Positions 54,029 through 62,579 of a stretch of DNA of 64,000 nucleotides are shown piece by piece. The notes under the pieces are model-generated. The model was not told the origin of the DNA and searched no databases. It was given only the letters and a program-made list of their open reading frames with translations. Origin of the DNA: Spirochaetales bacterium (GTDB taxonomy: Bacteria; Spirochaetota; Spirochaetia; UBA9216); NCBI GenBank assembly GCA_016342585.1, contig JAEINK010000009.1, positions 41,031 through 105,030 of the forward strand, written 5' to 3'. The position numbers and the translations under genes were made by a program. Numbering within the stretch: position 1 is the stretch's first letter; every line of letters begins with the position of its first letter.

Positions 54029-54604
54029 ATGCCCTCAATTAAAGGAACGGAAACAGAGAAAAATCTCATGAAATCCTTTGCCGGAGAGTCACAGGCAAGA
54101 AACAGGTACACCTATTTTGCCAGCAAGGCAAAGAAGGAAGGATATGTGCAAATCGCAGATATCTTTATCGAAACAGCCGCTCAGGAAAAAGAACATGCAG
54201 AGAGGTTCTTTAAGTTTCTTGAAGGGGGCGATCTCGAAATTACGGCTGCATTTCCTGCCGGAGTAATTGGAACAACGGCCGAAAACCTGAAAGCAGCAGC
54301 AGGTGGGGAAAATGAGGAGTGGACAGAGCTCTATCCTTCATTTGCAGCAAAAGCAAGAGAAGAGGGTTTTGAAAATATCGCCAAGGTTTATGATGCGGTT
54401 TGTATTGCAGAAAAGCAGCATGAGAACCGATATAATGGACTCCTGGCCAATATAGAAAATGGGTCTGTCTTCAAGAAAGATGAATCTGTTGTTTGGAGAT
54501 GCCGGAACTGCGGTTATCTCTATGAAAGTATGGAAGCTCCGGAAGTTTGTCCGGCATGCGCCCATCCCCAGGCATATTTTGAAGTTCTCGGTGAGAACTG
54601 GTAA
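54029..54604 (+). CDS. rbr: Rubrerythrin
   Basis: Reduces hydrogen peroxide in anaerobes. 191 residues: ferritin-like diiron domain with the EX2H and E ligands ([37 protein letters not shown]) and a C-terminal rubredoxin-like domain ([17 protein letters not shown]). AAGGAG precedes the ATG. First gene of the oxygen-defence unit, under the PerR-like operator. Confidence 0.96.
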   Translation: MPSIKGTETEKNLMKSFAGESQARNRYTYFASKAKKEGYVQIADIFIETAAQEKEHAERFFKFLEGGDLEITAAFPAGVIGTTAENLKAAAGGENEEWTELYPSFAAKAREEGFENIAKVYDAVCIAEKQHENRYNGLLANIENGSVFKKDESVVWRCRNCGYLYESMEAPEVCPACAHPQAYFEVLGENW

Positions 54605-54624
54605 AAAACAAGGAGAGTATAATA

Positions 54625-55005
54625 ATGGCAAGAGCAAGTTTTCGTGGTGTTTATAAATGTGAATTATGTGGAAATATCGTAGAGATGCTTCATCCCGGTG
54701 GAGGTGAATTGAACTGCTGTGGCCAGCCCATGACACTTCTGGAAGAGAAAAGTGCAGATTCTTCAACTGAAAAGCACGTTCCTGTTATCGAAAAAACAGG
54801 AAATGGATACAAAGTAACCGTAGGTACTACCCTTCACCCCATGGCCGAGGAGCACTACATCCAGTGGATTGAACTTTTAGTGGATGGAAAAGCCTACAAG
54901 CAGTTCCTGAAAGCCGGTGACGCCCCCGTAGCCGAATTCTGTGTTGAAGGAAAAGAGGTAAGCGCCAGGGAATATTGTAATGTCCATGGCCTCTGGAAAA
55001 GCTGA
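54625..55005 (+). CDS. dfx: Desulfoferrodoxin (two-iron superoxide reductase)
   Basis: Reduces superoxide to peroxide without making oxygen. 126 residues: N-terminal desulforedoxin cluster (CELC and the CC pair in NCCGQPM) and a C-terminal SOR iron site ([21 protein letters not shown]). It follows rbr by 20 bases; its peroxide product is the rubrerythrin substrate. Confidence 0.96.
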   Translation: MARASFRGVYKCELCGNIVEMLHPGGGELNCCGQPMTLLEEKSADSSTEKHVPVIEKTGNGYKVTVGTTLHPMAEEHYIQWIELLVDGKAYKQFLKAGDAPVAEFCVEGKEVSAREYCNVHGLWKS

Positions 55006-55064
55006 AAAATCCGGTCCCTGGGACAGGAATAATAATTAAATACTGATTTTATGGAGGAATAAGA

Positions 55065-55229
55065 ATGGAGAAGTACGTTTGTGATCTTTGTGGATACATT
55101 TATGATCCTGCTGAAGGCGATCCCGATAATGGTGTAGCAGCAGGCACAGCTTTTGATGCCATCCCTGAAGACTGGGTATGCCCTCTTTGTGGCGCATCAA
55201 AGGATGACTTTTCGGTTTCCGACGAATAA
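55065..55229 (+). CDS. Rubredoxin
   Basis: A 54-residue gene, [18 protein letters not shown] at the start, with two CX2C pairs (CDLCG, CPLCG). Electron donor for rubrerythrin, superoxide reductase and flavodiiron proteins. GGAGG lies ahead of the ATG at 55065. It follows dfx by 59 bases and precedes a terminator-like hairpin. Confidence 0.93.
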   Translation: MEKYVCDLCGYIYDPAEGDPDNGVAAGTAFDAIPEDWVCPLCGASKDDFSVSDE

Positions 55230-55251
55230 ATCGGAAAAATCTTATACATTC

Positions 55252-55302
55252 GGAACCTTCGGCGGAATTGTGATTAGAAGTAGACAAATCCGTCGAAGGT
55301 CC
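55252..55302 (+). terminator. Terminator-like hairpin after rubredoxin
   Basis: Long imperfect stem with arms CCTTCG/CGAAGG and CGGA/TCCG joined by a G-U wobble that pairs only in plus-strand RNA, then an AT-rich tail (ATTTATTTATT). Separates the rubredoxin unit from fprA. Confidence 0.55.
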
Positions 55303-55356
55303 ATTTATTTATTACCAATTTTAAAACTGCATGAAGAGACTTTACGAATCACACAC

Positions 55357-55362
55357 TATAAT
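55357..55362 (+). promoter_or_regulatory. -10 element upstream of fprA
   Basis: TATAAT, 45 bases before the fprA start; no good -35. It could start the fprA-nqr unit. Confidence 0.35.
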
Positions 55363-55407
55363 ATTAAAGTCTCAGACTAACCAATATTATACGAAGGAGT
55401 TCCATCC

Positions 55408-56631
55408 ATGAAACCAATCCTCATGTCACCGGGGATCTACCACCTGGGAGCCAATATCACCAACGGAGATCTTTTTGAAGGCCTCTGGCCTATACCCAAC
55501 GGGGTATCACTCAACTCGTATCTCGTTAAGGGAGAAAAAACCGCCCTCATTGATCTTATGCGCGACTGGGATGATGCCACCCTGACCCTGGAAAAAGAGT
55601 TAAAAGCTCTCAATCTCGACTTTTCTGATATCGATTATCTGGTATTAAACCACATGGAACCGGATCACACAGGATGGATGCGCGGACTCCTTGACAGGAA
55701 CCCCAATATCCAGATGATCCTTACCAAAAAAGCCGCCGATATTGCCAGGGAGTTTTTTGGGGTAACCGAGAACCTGACTATAGTGAAAACCGGTGATACC
55801 CTTGATTTGGGAGATGATAAAGTTCTCCATTTTGTAGAGATACCGAATGTCCACTGGCCGGAGACGATGGTTACATTTGAACCGGTTTCGGGAACTCTCT
55901 TTTCCTGTGATGCTTTTGGATCCTACGGTTCCCTGGAAGGTTCAGTCTTCGATGATCAGATCTCAGAAGAAAAGCATGATTTTTTCGAGGTTGAATCCTT
56001 AAGATACTATGCGAACATCGTTTCAAGCTTTTCCACTTTTGTCTTAAGGGCCATCGACAAGCTGAAAGATCTCGAAATCAAGGTGATAGCCCCGTCCCAC
56101 GGTCTCCTTTGGAGAGAGAATCCCAAGGAGATCATCGAAAGATACAGGCGCTATGCTGAATACGCTCAAGGCCCCGCCGAACCGGAGATAACGGTTATCT
56201 GGGGCTCCATGTATGGAAACACAAAGGAAGTTCTGAACTCTGTTGTCCAGGGAATCAGATCAGAAAAGGTGAAGGTTCATGTTCACCAGGTCCCCAATGA
56301 GGAAAATTCCTACATCCTGGGTTCTGCCTGGAAATCGACGGGTATTGTCCTGGGAATGCCGACATATGAATATAAAATGTTCCCCCCCATGGCCCATACC
56401 CTGGACCTCTTTAACAGAAAACACGTTTTTCATAAAAAAGCTTTCCGATTCGGTTCATGGGGCTGGTCAGGAGGCGCTCAAAAAGAGTGTGATACTCTGA
56501 CAGAAACCCTCAAATGGGATTTCCTTGATCCTGTAGAATGGCAGGGGGCCGCATCAGACGAAGTAAAGGCTCTTGCAATGGAAAGGGGAAAGGAATTGGC
56601 ACGTGAAGTTAAATCATTATGTAAAGGATAG
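55408..56631 (+). CDS. fprA: Flavodiiron protein (FprA, oxygen or nitric oxide reductase)
   Basis: 407 residues: a metallo-beta-lactamase-like diiron domain with HMEPDH (His82, Glu84, Asp86, His87) and a C-terminal flavodoxin domain starting IWGSMYGNTKEV (about 265). Reduces O2 to water with electrons from rubredoxin. It ends 3 bases before the nqrB-type gene, with no terminator, so it is transcribed with the sodium-pump genes. Confidence 0.95.
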   Translation: MKPILMSPGIYHLGANITNGDLFEGLWPIPNGVSLNSYLVKGEKTALIDLMRDWDDATLTLEKELKALNLDFSDIDYLVLNHMEPDHTGWMRGLLDRNPNIQMILTKKAADIAREFFGVTENLTIVKTGDTLDLGDDKVLHFVEIPNVHWPETMVTFEPVSGTLFSCDAFGSYGSLEGSVFDDQISEEKHDFFEVESLRYYANIVSSFSTFVLRAIDKLKDLEIKVIAPSHGLLWRENPKEIIERYRRYAEYAQGPAEPEITVIWGSMYGNTKEVLNSVVQGIRSEKVKVHVHQVPNEENSYILGSAWKSTGIVLGMPTYEYKMFPPMAHTLDLFNRKHVFHKKAFRFGSWGWSGGAQKECDTLTETLKWDFLDPVEWQGAASDEVKALAMERGKELAREVKSLCKG

Positions 56632-56634
56632 AAA

Positions 56635-57597
56635 ATGAGCGCTGCAGGAAAAAAGAAGTTAATAATGAAGCAGAAGGCAATGAATCAGGTGGTATACGCC
56701 CTCCTCCCCCTCTGCTTAGCCGCCGTTTACTTCTATGGATGGAGATTCATTCTCGTCCTGGCGGTTGTAAATGGTATAGGGTTCTTAAGTGAATATCTTT
56801 TTGTGAGGAAAAATAAACAGCCCGTAAGTTCAGCTGTCTTTGTAACCTCTTTCATTTTTGCTTTGTCACTCCCCCCGACGATTCCATTATGGATAGCAAG
56901 CGTAGGAATCGCTTTCGGCATTGTCTTTGGAAAGATGGTATTCGGCGGGTTCGGAAGGAATGTCTTCAACCCGGCTGTATCGGGTAGAGCATTCATCTAT
57001 ATAAGCTTTGGCGTTCCACTGACCTCCGGGTTCACCCCGGCAGTCCCAGGAGCCGCAGGGGGATTTACCGCATGGCAGCCCGCAGTAGATGCCATCACAA
57101 AGGCAACACCCCTTGTAAAGATGGCCCAGGGCGAGACCATTTCAACCCTCACCCTCTTTCTTGGTAAACATGCCGGTTCCTTTGGAGAGACCAGTGCGAT
57201 TTTGGTTCTTCTTTGCGGGCTTTTCCTTATAATCAAAAAGACAGCCAGCTACCAGATAGTTTTATCCGGAATTGCCGGCTTTTTACTCCTTCAGAGTCTC
57301 TTTTATTTTGGGGGCGTAGAACAGGCGGCCCACCCAGTTCAGGGCCTTCTGGCAGGAACAATCCTCTTTGGGATTTTCTTTATGGCGACCGATCCGGTTT
57401 CAGCCTCCCAAACCACGACTGGAGGGAAATGGATATACGGGGCAATGATAGGATTACTGACAAGTCTTATCAGAACCTTCTCCGTATGGTCTGAAGGATT
57501 CACATTTGCTCTCCTAATCGCAAATATGTTTGCTCCTCTCCTGGATCATGTAATGAAAACCCTGAAAAAGAGAAAAAAAGAGGTGGTAAAAGCATGA
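56635..57597 (+). CDS. nqrB: NqrB/RnfD-type membrane subunit
   Basis: 320 residues with about 9-10 helices, FGRNVFNPAVSGRAF and FFMATDPVSAS, family marks of NqrB/RnfD. The flavinylation site reads DAITKATPL, Thr158, where the usual motif is [S/T]-G-A-T; the Gly is a Lys here. This might alter covalent FMN attachment. About 90 residues shorter than a full NqrB, nearer RnfD length. Joined to fprA by 3 bases and to nqrC by an ATGA overlap. Confidence 0.88.
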   Translation: MSAAGKKKLIMKQKAMNQVVYALLPLCLAAVYFYGWRFILVLAVVNGIGFLSEYLFVRKNKQPVSSAVFVTSFIFALSLPPTIPLWIASVGIAFGIVFGKMVFGGFGRNVFNPAVSGRAFIYISFGVPLTSGFTPAVPGAAGGFTAWQPAVDAITKATPLVKMAQGETISTLTLFLGKHAGSFGETSAILVLLCGLFLIIKKTASYQIVLSGIAGFLLLQSLFYFGGVEQAAHPVQGLLAGTILFGIFFMATDPVSASQTTTGGKWIYGAMIGLLTSLIRTFSVWSEGFTFALLIANMFAPLLDHVMKTLKKRKKEVVKA

Positions 57598-58223
57598 GTG
57601 ACACTCAAAAGAAAAAAGGCCCCTCCTTCTACAAGGAGAGAATATATCCTGTCCTCTTTATGGTAATCGTAACAGTGATTTTTATCTCTGCGGTATCGGG
57701 TCTCTTTCTTGCCACAGAAGATCTTGTCAGTCTGAATGAAACCCTCTTTCAAAAGAAAGCGGTTCTGTATTCGGCGGATATACCCCTTCCAGAGGCGGGT
57801 GCCGAGATAGAAAAGCTTTACCAGTCTCGTGTCGAAGAGATTCAGACCCCCGAGGGTCTTGCCTTCCGTATCATGGATGAATCGGGCAGGGATGCCGGAT
57901 GGGCCGTTTTCTCATCAGGCCCCGGACTCTGGGGAGAGATAACAGCTGTAGTAGGATACAATGCCACAGGCGAAGAGATGACGGGTGTAGAGTTTGTAAA
58001 GCAGAATGAAACCCCGGGTCTTGGAGCCAGGATCACCGAAGAGTGGTTCAAGGAACAGTTTCGATCAAAACGCCCCCCCTTCATCATGGTTCCCGAAGGA
58101 ACTAGTAGAGGACAAAGTGAGATTGATTCCATAACCGGTGCGACCCGAACATCCAACGCGGTTCTGAGGCTAATGAATAGTTCAATAGAAAAAGCAAAAA
58201 CAGCAATGGAGGAGGCGAAATGA
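57594..58223 (+). CDS. nqrC: NqrC/RnfG-type subunit
   Basis: 209 residues, one N-terminal helix (about 18-40) and a periplasmic domain with the intact flavinylation motif DSITGATRTSNAV (Thr184, covalent FMN by an ApbE enzyme). No apbE in the window. Overlaps nqrB and nqrD by 4 bases at each end. Confidence 0.9.
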   Translation: MSDTQKKKGPSFYKERIYPVLFMVIVTVIFISAVSGLFLATEDLVSLNETLFQKKAVLYSADIPLPEAGAEIEKLYQSRVEEIQTPEGLAFRIMDESGRDAGWAVFSSGPGLWGEITAVVGYNATGEEMTGVEFVKQNETPGLGARITEEWFKEQFRSKRPPFIMVPEGTSRGQSEIDSITGATRTSNAVLRLMNSSIEKAKTAMEEAK

Positions 58224-58834
58224 AGGGAAAGGTAAAACAGGTTTTTCTTGATCCTTTAGGAAAAAACAACCCTGTATTTGTTCAGATTCTTGGAATCTGC
58301 TCCACTCTGGCGGTCACAAACAGTTTCAGGAATACCCTGGTAATGACTCTGGGTGTTCTGTTTACAACAACTTTGTCGAGTTTTACACTCTCAATCATTC
58401 GAAAACTGATCCCGTCGAGAATCAGGATGATGGTTGAAACTTTGATAATCGCTTCCTTTGTAATTGTTGTAGATATCGTACTCAAAGCCTGGTACCCGGA
58501 AATCTGGAAACAGCTTGGCCCCTATGTAGGATTGATAATCACAAACTGCATTATCATGGGAAGAGCCGAAGCCTTTGCTCTGAACAACACACCCGGCCTA
58601 TCCCTGGTCGACGGTCTTGCGTCAGGTCTTGGTTATACCTACGTTCTCCTGATCATATCCTTCTTCAGAGAGCTTCTCGGTTCCGGTTCCATCCTCGGAT
58701 TTACAGTTTTTGGTGACTGGTTTACAAAATGGTCAATCATGATAATGCCTCCCGGCGCCTTCTTCATGCTGGCAATATTTATCTGGGTTGTCAAAGGCTT
58801 AATCCTGAAAGATGAAGAGGAGGTCAAAAAATGA
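58220..58834 (+). CDS. nqrD: NqrD/RnfE-type subunit
   Basis: 204 residues, six helices; NPVFVQILGICSTLAVTN and IITNCIIMGRAEAFALN are family signatures, and RELLGSGSILG follows. Central membrane part with the iron centre shared between D and E. Overlaps both neighbours by 4 bases (ATGA). Confidence 0.92.
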   Translation: MKGKVKQVFLDPLGKNNPVFVQILGICSTLAVTNSFRNTLVMTLGVLFTTTLSSFTLSIIRKLIPSRIRMMVETLIIASFVIVVDIVLKAWYPEIWKQLGPYVGLIITNCIIMGRAEAFALNNTPGLSLVDGLASGLGYTYVLLIISFFRELLGSGSILGFTVFGDWFTKWSIMIMPPGAFFMLAIFIWVVKGLILKDEEEVKK

Positions 58835-59424
58835 ATCCAGCTGTATACCCCATAGCGGTCTTTTTTGCCGCGATTTTTACGAACAATATCCTTCTTACAA
58901 ATTACCTGGGCATGTGTTCATTTCTCTCTGTTTCAAGAGAGTTGAAAACATCTCTGGGACTCGGTGCGGCCGTTACTTTCGTCATGGCAGTCACCAGCCT
59001 CCTGAACTGGATCGTCTATCACATGATCCTCATCCCCCTTCACCTTGAATACCTGAGATTTATTGTTTTCATTATAGTCATTGCCGCCTTCGTTCAACTG
59101 GTGGAGATGGTAATCGAGAGAACCTCGGAAGGACTCTATGCCGCACTGGGAATATTCCTTCCACTGATTACGGTGAACTGTGCTATCCTGGGAGTCAGTC
59201 TTTTCATGGTGATCAGAAACTACTCCCTCCTTGCCTCCTTCGCCTACGGCCTTGGAAGCGGTCTCGGCTGGTTCATCGCTATCCTGGCCATGGCGGGTAT
59301 TCGGATGAAACTTGCTAAAGCCCGGGTTCCCAGAGGACTCGAAGGAGCGGGTATCGCTCTTATTATTACCGGCATGATGGCCATGGCCTTCATGGGATTT
59401 ACCGGTATGCTCAATATATCATAG
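58831..59424 (+). CDS. nqrE: NqrE/RnfA-type subunit
   Basis: 197 residues, six helices: TNNILLTNYLGMCSFLSVS and LITVNCAILGVSLF mark the family, and the SFLSVSRELKTSLGLG form resembles NqrE more than RnfA. Pairs with nqrD. Confidence 0.92.
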   Translation: MNPAVYPIAVFFAAIFTNNILLTNYLGMCSFLSVSRELKTSLGLGAAVTFVMAVTSLLNWIVYHMILIPLHLEYLRFIVFIIVIAAFVQLVEMVIERTSEGLYAALGIFLPLITVNCAILGVSLFMVIRNYSLLASFAYGLGSGLGWFIAILAMAGIRMKLAKARVPRGLEGAGIALIITGMMAMAFMGFTGMLNIS

Positions 59425-59436
59425 GAGGTTGACCAT

Positions 59437-60549
59437 ATGATTTCATTAAGTTCCCTCCTTTTAAGTGTCGGGGCAATTTCAGCAATCACATCCATTCTGG
59501 CAATCCTGATGGTTATAGCGGATGCCACCATTGGTAATTATGGAGAGGTAAAACTTACCATTAATAACGATAAAGAGTTCACCGTAAGGGGTGGTAAACC
59601 ACTGCTCGGAACTCTCATGGAGGAGGGTGTTTTCATCCCTTCAGCCTGTGGAGGCCGGGGTTCCTGCGGTCTTTGCAAAGTAAAAGTCCTTGAAGGAGCA
59701 GGACAATACCTGCCGACAGAACTCCCCTGGATAAGCGACGAGGAGAAGGCGGAAAACATAAGGCTATCCTGCCAGCTTAAGGTTAAAAACGATATATCTA
59801 TCCAGATCCCTGAAGAACTCTTCAGTGTAAGAGAGTTTAAAACGAAGGTAGAATCCCTGATCGACCTTACCCACGACATTAAGCAGGTCACACTGGCGCT
59901 GATAGAGCCTCAGGAAATAGAGTTTAAGGCAGGACAGTTCATCCAGTTCAGGGTTCCCGAATACGAACTGACAGATGAATCGGTCTACAGAGCCTACTCG
60001 GTAGCCTCGGATCCTGTTGATAATAAAAAAATCCAGCTGGAAATCAGACTGGTGCCCAATGGGATATGTACAACCTACGTCCATAACCACCTGAAAGAGG
60101 GTGATGAGGTTATCTTCAACGGACCATACGGTGATTTCTATATGAGAGACACCCAGGCCGAGATGATCTGTATAGCCGGTGGTTCCGGAATGGCTCCCAT
60201 CAAATCGATCCTTGAAGATATGGCTACGAAAGGAAATAATCGAAAGGTAAATTACTTTTTTGGGGCCAGGGCAAAACGGGATCTCTTCCTTCTGGATTAT
60301 ATGAAGGAACTGGAAGCTAAATTACCCAACTTTACCTTCACACCCGTACTGTCGGAACCGGATGAGGGCGATAACTGGGAAGGACAGACAGGCTTTGTAA
60401 CCGAAGCGGTGGCAAAATACCTTAACGGTTCAGGAGAAAACAGAGAAGCATACCTCTGCGGCAGTCCCGGGATGATCGGGGCCTGTGTGAAAATTCTTAA
60501 TGAAGCTGGTATCTCTGATGATTTAATCTATTATGACAATTTTGGTTGA
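59437..60549 (+). CDS. nqrF: NqrF, NADH-oxidising FAD/[2Fe-2S] subunit
   Basis: 370 residues: one N-terminal helix, a ferredoxin domain (Cys71, 77, 80 and 112), an FAD site (RAYSVASDP) and an NAD(P) domain (IAGGSGMAPIKSIL). NADH is the expected donor. It is what separates this unit from Rnf, which uses RnfB and RnfC instead. Twelve bases after nqrE, with GAGG; the next gene follows by 12. Confidence 0.94.
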   Translation: MISLSSLLLSVGAISAITSILAILMVIADATIGNYGEVKLTINNDKEFTVRGGKPLLGTLMEEGVFIPSACGGRGSCGLCKVKVLEGAGQYLPTELPWISDEEKAENIRLSCQLKVKNDISIQIPEELFSVREFKTKVESLIDLTHDIKQVTLALIEPQEIEFKAGQFIQFRVPEYELTDESVYRAYSVASDPVDNKKIQLEIRLVPNGICTTYVHNHLKEGDEVIFNGPYGDFYMRDTQAEMICIAGGSGMAPIKSILEDMATKGNNRKVNYFFGARAKRDLFLLDYMKELEAKLPNFTFTPVLSEPDEGDNWEGQTGFVTEAVAKYLNGSGENREAYLCGSPGMIGACVKILNEAGISDDLIYYDNFG

Positions 60550-60561
60550 TGGAGGCATAAA

Positions 60562-61029
60562 ATGAAAGAAACTCCTCAAATGAAAGTAATTAAGGAGAAC
60601 ATGAAACCGGGTGTAATATCCTTAAACGGTTTCCTGGGTGAAGATTCACGGACCCTGGAAGATATAATCCTGAAAGATCAGGGGACTGTAAGACGATTGG
60701 GACTCACCCATAAAGATATCGCCGCAAAAATGCAATACTTCAAGGATGAGGGACGGAAGGGTCTGGGAGATTTTGTTTCCATCGAGCCCCATTTTGAAGT
60801 GCAGACCCAATCGGTCCGCGGGAAGATGCCCTGCCCCTTTGGTCACCCTGGTATCATTCAAAAACTGAATATTACGGTCCGCAACAAGGAAATAGGTGAG
60901 GAGATTACCTTCACCGAAATGAATATTCACATGATAGATGAACACGGATTCTATGAAGGAAAGGGAAGCCTTTTCAGGATAGATCCGACAGTGATCTCAC
61001 GGGTGCTTGAAATCTCTTCAACAGAATAG
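60562..61029 (+). CDS. Conserved unknown protein at the end of the fprA-nqr unit
   Basis: 155 residues with conserved-looking CPFGHPG (about 93), then NIHMIDEHGFYEGKGSLFRIDP near the end; I recall this ending from an uncharacterised family in anaerobes. LuxS was considered, but its HxxEH zinc motif is absent. It is joined to nqrF with GGAGG and 12 bases, and a terminator follows, so it is the last gene of the operon. No membrane helix. Function unknown. Confidence 0.75.
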   Translation: MKETPQMKVIKENMKPGVISLNGFLGEDSRTLEDIILKDQGTVRRLGLTHKDIAAKMQYFKDEGRKGLGDFVSIEPHFEVQTQSVRGKMPCPFGHPGIIQKLNITVRNKEIGEEITFTEMNIHMIDEHGFYEGKGSLFRIDPTVISRVLEISSTE

Positions 61030-61058
61030 GATTTTTCAGTATCTTTACACTTAAACAT

Positions 61059-61097
61059 AAAGGAGTACCGGCAGGGAACACCCCCCGGCACTCCTTT
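61059..61097 (+). terminator. Terminator after the fprA-nqr operon
   Basis: Arms AAAGGAGTACCGG and CCGGCACTCCTTT (one mismatch on this strand), then ATTTTATT. It may act in both directions: the minus-strand form pairs fully by a G-U wobble. Confidence 0.7.
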
Positions 61098-61148
61098 ATT
61101 TTATTCACTGACTCACAGGTCCCCGACACATCCCTGTCCTCAGGGCAA

Positions 61149-61255
61149 ATGACTCTCCCCGTAGCAAGATCGCATGGATTAACTTTGGTTAAGCATTTAT
61201 CTTACATCAAAGAAATCATTACGCAACAAGCTGCGGGGTATTAAACCCGGCTCGA
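61149..61255. repeat. Dispersed REP/MITE-like element, copy B
   Basis: Starts ATGACTCTCCCCG and ends GCTGCGGGG, TATTAAACCCGGCTCGA, matching copy A at 45357-45534 at both ends and in two internal blocks. About 70 bases shorter than A. It lies between convergent transcription units. Confidence 0.65.
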
Positions 61256-61257
61256 AT

Positions 61258-61284
61258 AAAAACCCCGGAATAACCGGGGTTTAT
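61258..61284 (-). terminator. Terminator of the outer-membrane protein gene
   Basis: AACCCCGG and CCGGGGTT arms with a 5-base loop, and a T run on the minus strand, 26 bases after the stop at 61310. Confidence 0.85.
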
Positions 61285-61309
61285 TCTGTCTATGAAACTT
61301 TATATCAAA

Positions 61310-62569
61310 TTAGAATCTTAAGGAAACATTTAATGAACCACCCATAGACTGTTCATCACCTGAGTAGGCTCCAATCTCATTGGAGTAAATCGCTGCATTC
61401 ACCTCGAGGAAAAGGAGATCGAGTCCAAAACCGGCAGAGAGATATCCACCCTGATAGCCACCACGTAGTTTTAAGAGTTTGATTAAAGTTACTTCTGCTC
61501 CCACATCGACGCGACTCCACATGGAACCCTGTGTCCACCCATCTTCATAGAAGTCATCACCAACCAGATAGGCAGTATATTCAGCATGTACAATGGGATC
61601 GACAAGGAAAGAGAGGAATGGAATATAAGGATGAAGAGAGACACCCAGTCTTAAACTTCCCGGAGTTTTGTATTCAAGTTCATCTGCAGCATCACCATAG
61701 GCAACAGCATTTGTCATGGAACCGCTGTTATCGAGGAAGGTCCCAACATCAGATTTCTGATAGGTAAAAGTTGTATTTCCAATATCTCTTAAGGAAGCAC
61801 CGAGAGTGATCCACCCCCAGGTGGCCTGCATACCGGCATCGATTCCAAAGGCGGTACCTGCCAGTAGAGGTATCCCGGTAAGATCCATTTCCTCTGACTC
61901 AGTACTTGTATCGTCCTCAGCCATAAAAGAAGAAGCCGTATCAAGATCGATATTATCGATTTTAATCCTGTACATAGGCCTTAAATCACCGCCAATTTTA
62001 ATATTGGCTCCCAGGAAATCAAACTGAACCGTATATCCACCAACAAAGGCAACCGTAGCCCAGACCTGACCATTGGCACCCAATACCGATTCAGCCTGAG
62101 GAAAATAGGAATCCACGCTGACAGCGGTTCCGAGTCCAAGCCCCCTTCCTACCCAGCCGATCGATGTCTGTGCACCAGCACCAAGACCATTGGAAGTTAC
62201 CTGATCCATAACAACGGATAGAATATCGACGGATCCACTATCCCCAGAATCATCGATGGTATCATCTGTAGCGTCCTCATCGGGGAGGACACCAAGACCT
62301 GTTAAAATTTCAAAGGTATTGGCAGTCCAGGTTGGTTGAACAGTGATAAGGTTTAAATCGCCGCCTTTGCCGTCCTTTCCAAATCTGAAACCTGCGGGAT
62401 TTGTAAACAGGGAATCATATCCGGCCGCATTTGCCGTAAATGAAGAACCCTGGGCCATTATCTCAGGGCTTTTCCACTCAAAAGGGGGCTCGTAGAGATA
62501 TTTATCCTGGGCATAAACAGTGCCAGCAATTATTAAAACAACTATTAAAAGTAAAGTAAATTTCTTCAT
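61310..62569 (-). CDS. Outer-membrane beta-barrel-like protein
   Basis: 419 residues from ATG 62569, chosen because AGGAGG lies 6 bases ahead; an earlier in-frame TTG overlaps the lipoprotein end. Signal peptide (residues 1-20, ending TVYAQ), then alternating beta-strand pattern, a Gly/aromatic-rich body and a terminal Phe (LNVSLRF), as in outer-membrane barrels. An Asp-rich loop lies about residues 95-110. It recalls FadL/PorV or spirochaetal OmpL-like proteins; I cannot name the family. The lipoprotein gene is directly upstream. Confidence 0.7.
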   Translation of the reverse strand: MKKFTLLLIVVLIIAGTVYAQDKYLYEPPFEWKSPEIMAQGSSFTANAAGYDSLFTNPAGFRFGKDGKGGDLNLITVQPTWTANTFEILTGLGVLPDEDATDDTIDDSGDSGSVDILSVVMDQVTSNGLGAGAQTSIGWVGRGLGLGTAVSVDSYFPQAESVLGANGQVWATVAFVGGYTVQFDFLGANIKIGGDLRPMYRIKIDNIDLDTASSFMAEDDTSTESEEMDLTGIPLLAGTAFGIDAGMQATWGWITLGASLRDIGNTTFTYQKSDVGTFLDNSGSMTNAVAYGDAADELEYKTPGSLRLGVSLHPYIPFLSFLVDPIVHAEYTAYLVGDDFYEDGWTQGSMWSRVDVGAEVTLIKLLKLRGGYQGGYLSAGFGLDLLFLEVNAAIYSNEIGAYSGDEQSMGGSLNVSLRF

Positions 62570-62579
62570 GTTCATCCTC

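Noticed and set aside
60562..61029. Call of the last gene of the nqr operon as LuxS
   Set aside because: The size is similar, but the LuxS zinc motif HxxEH and its N-terminal pattern are absent.
54029..61029. Complete Rnf complex
   Set aside because: There is no RnfB or RnfC; the presence of an NADH-oxidising NqrF and the sequence of the D/E subunits favour the Nqr type.
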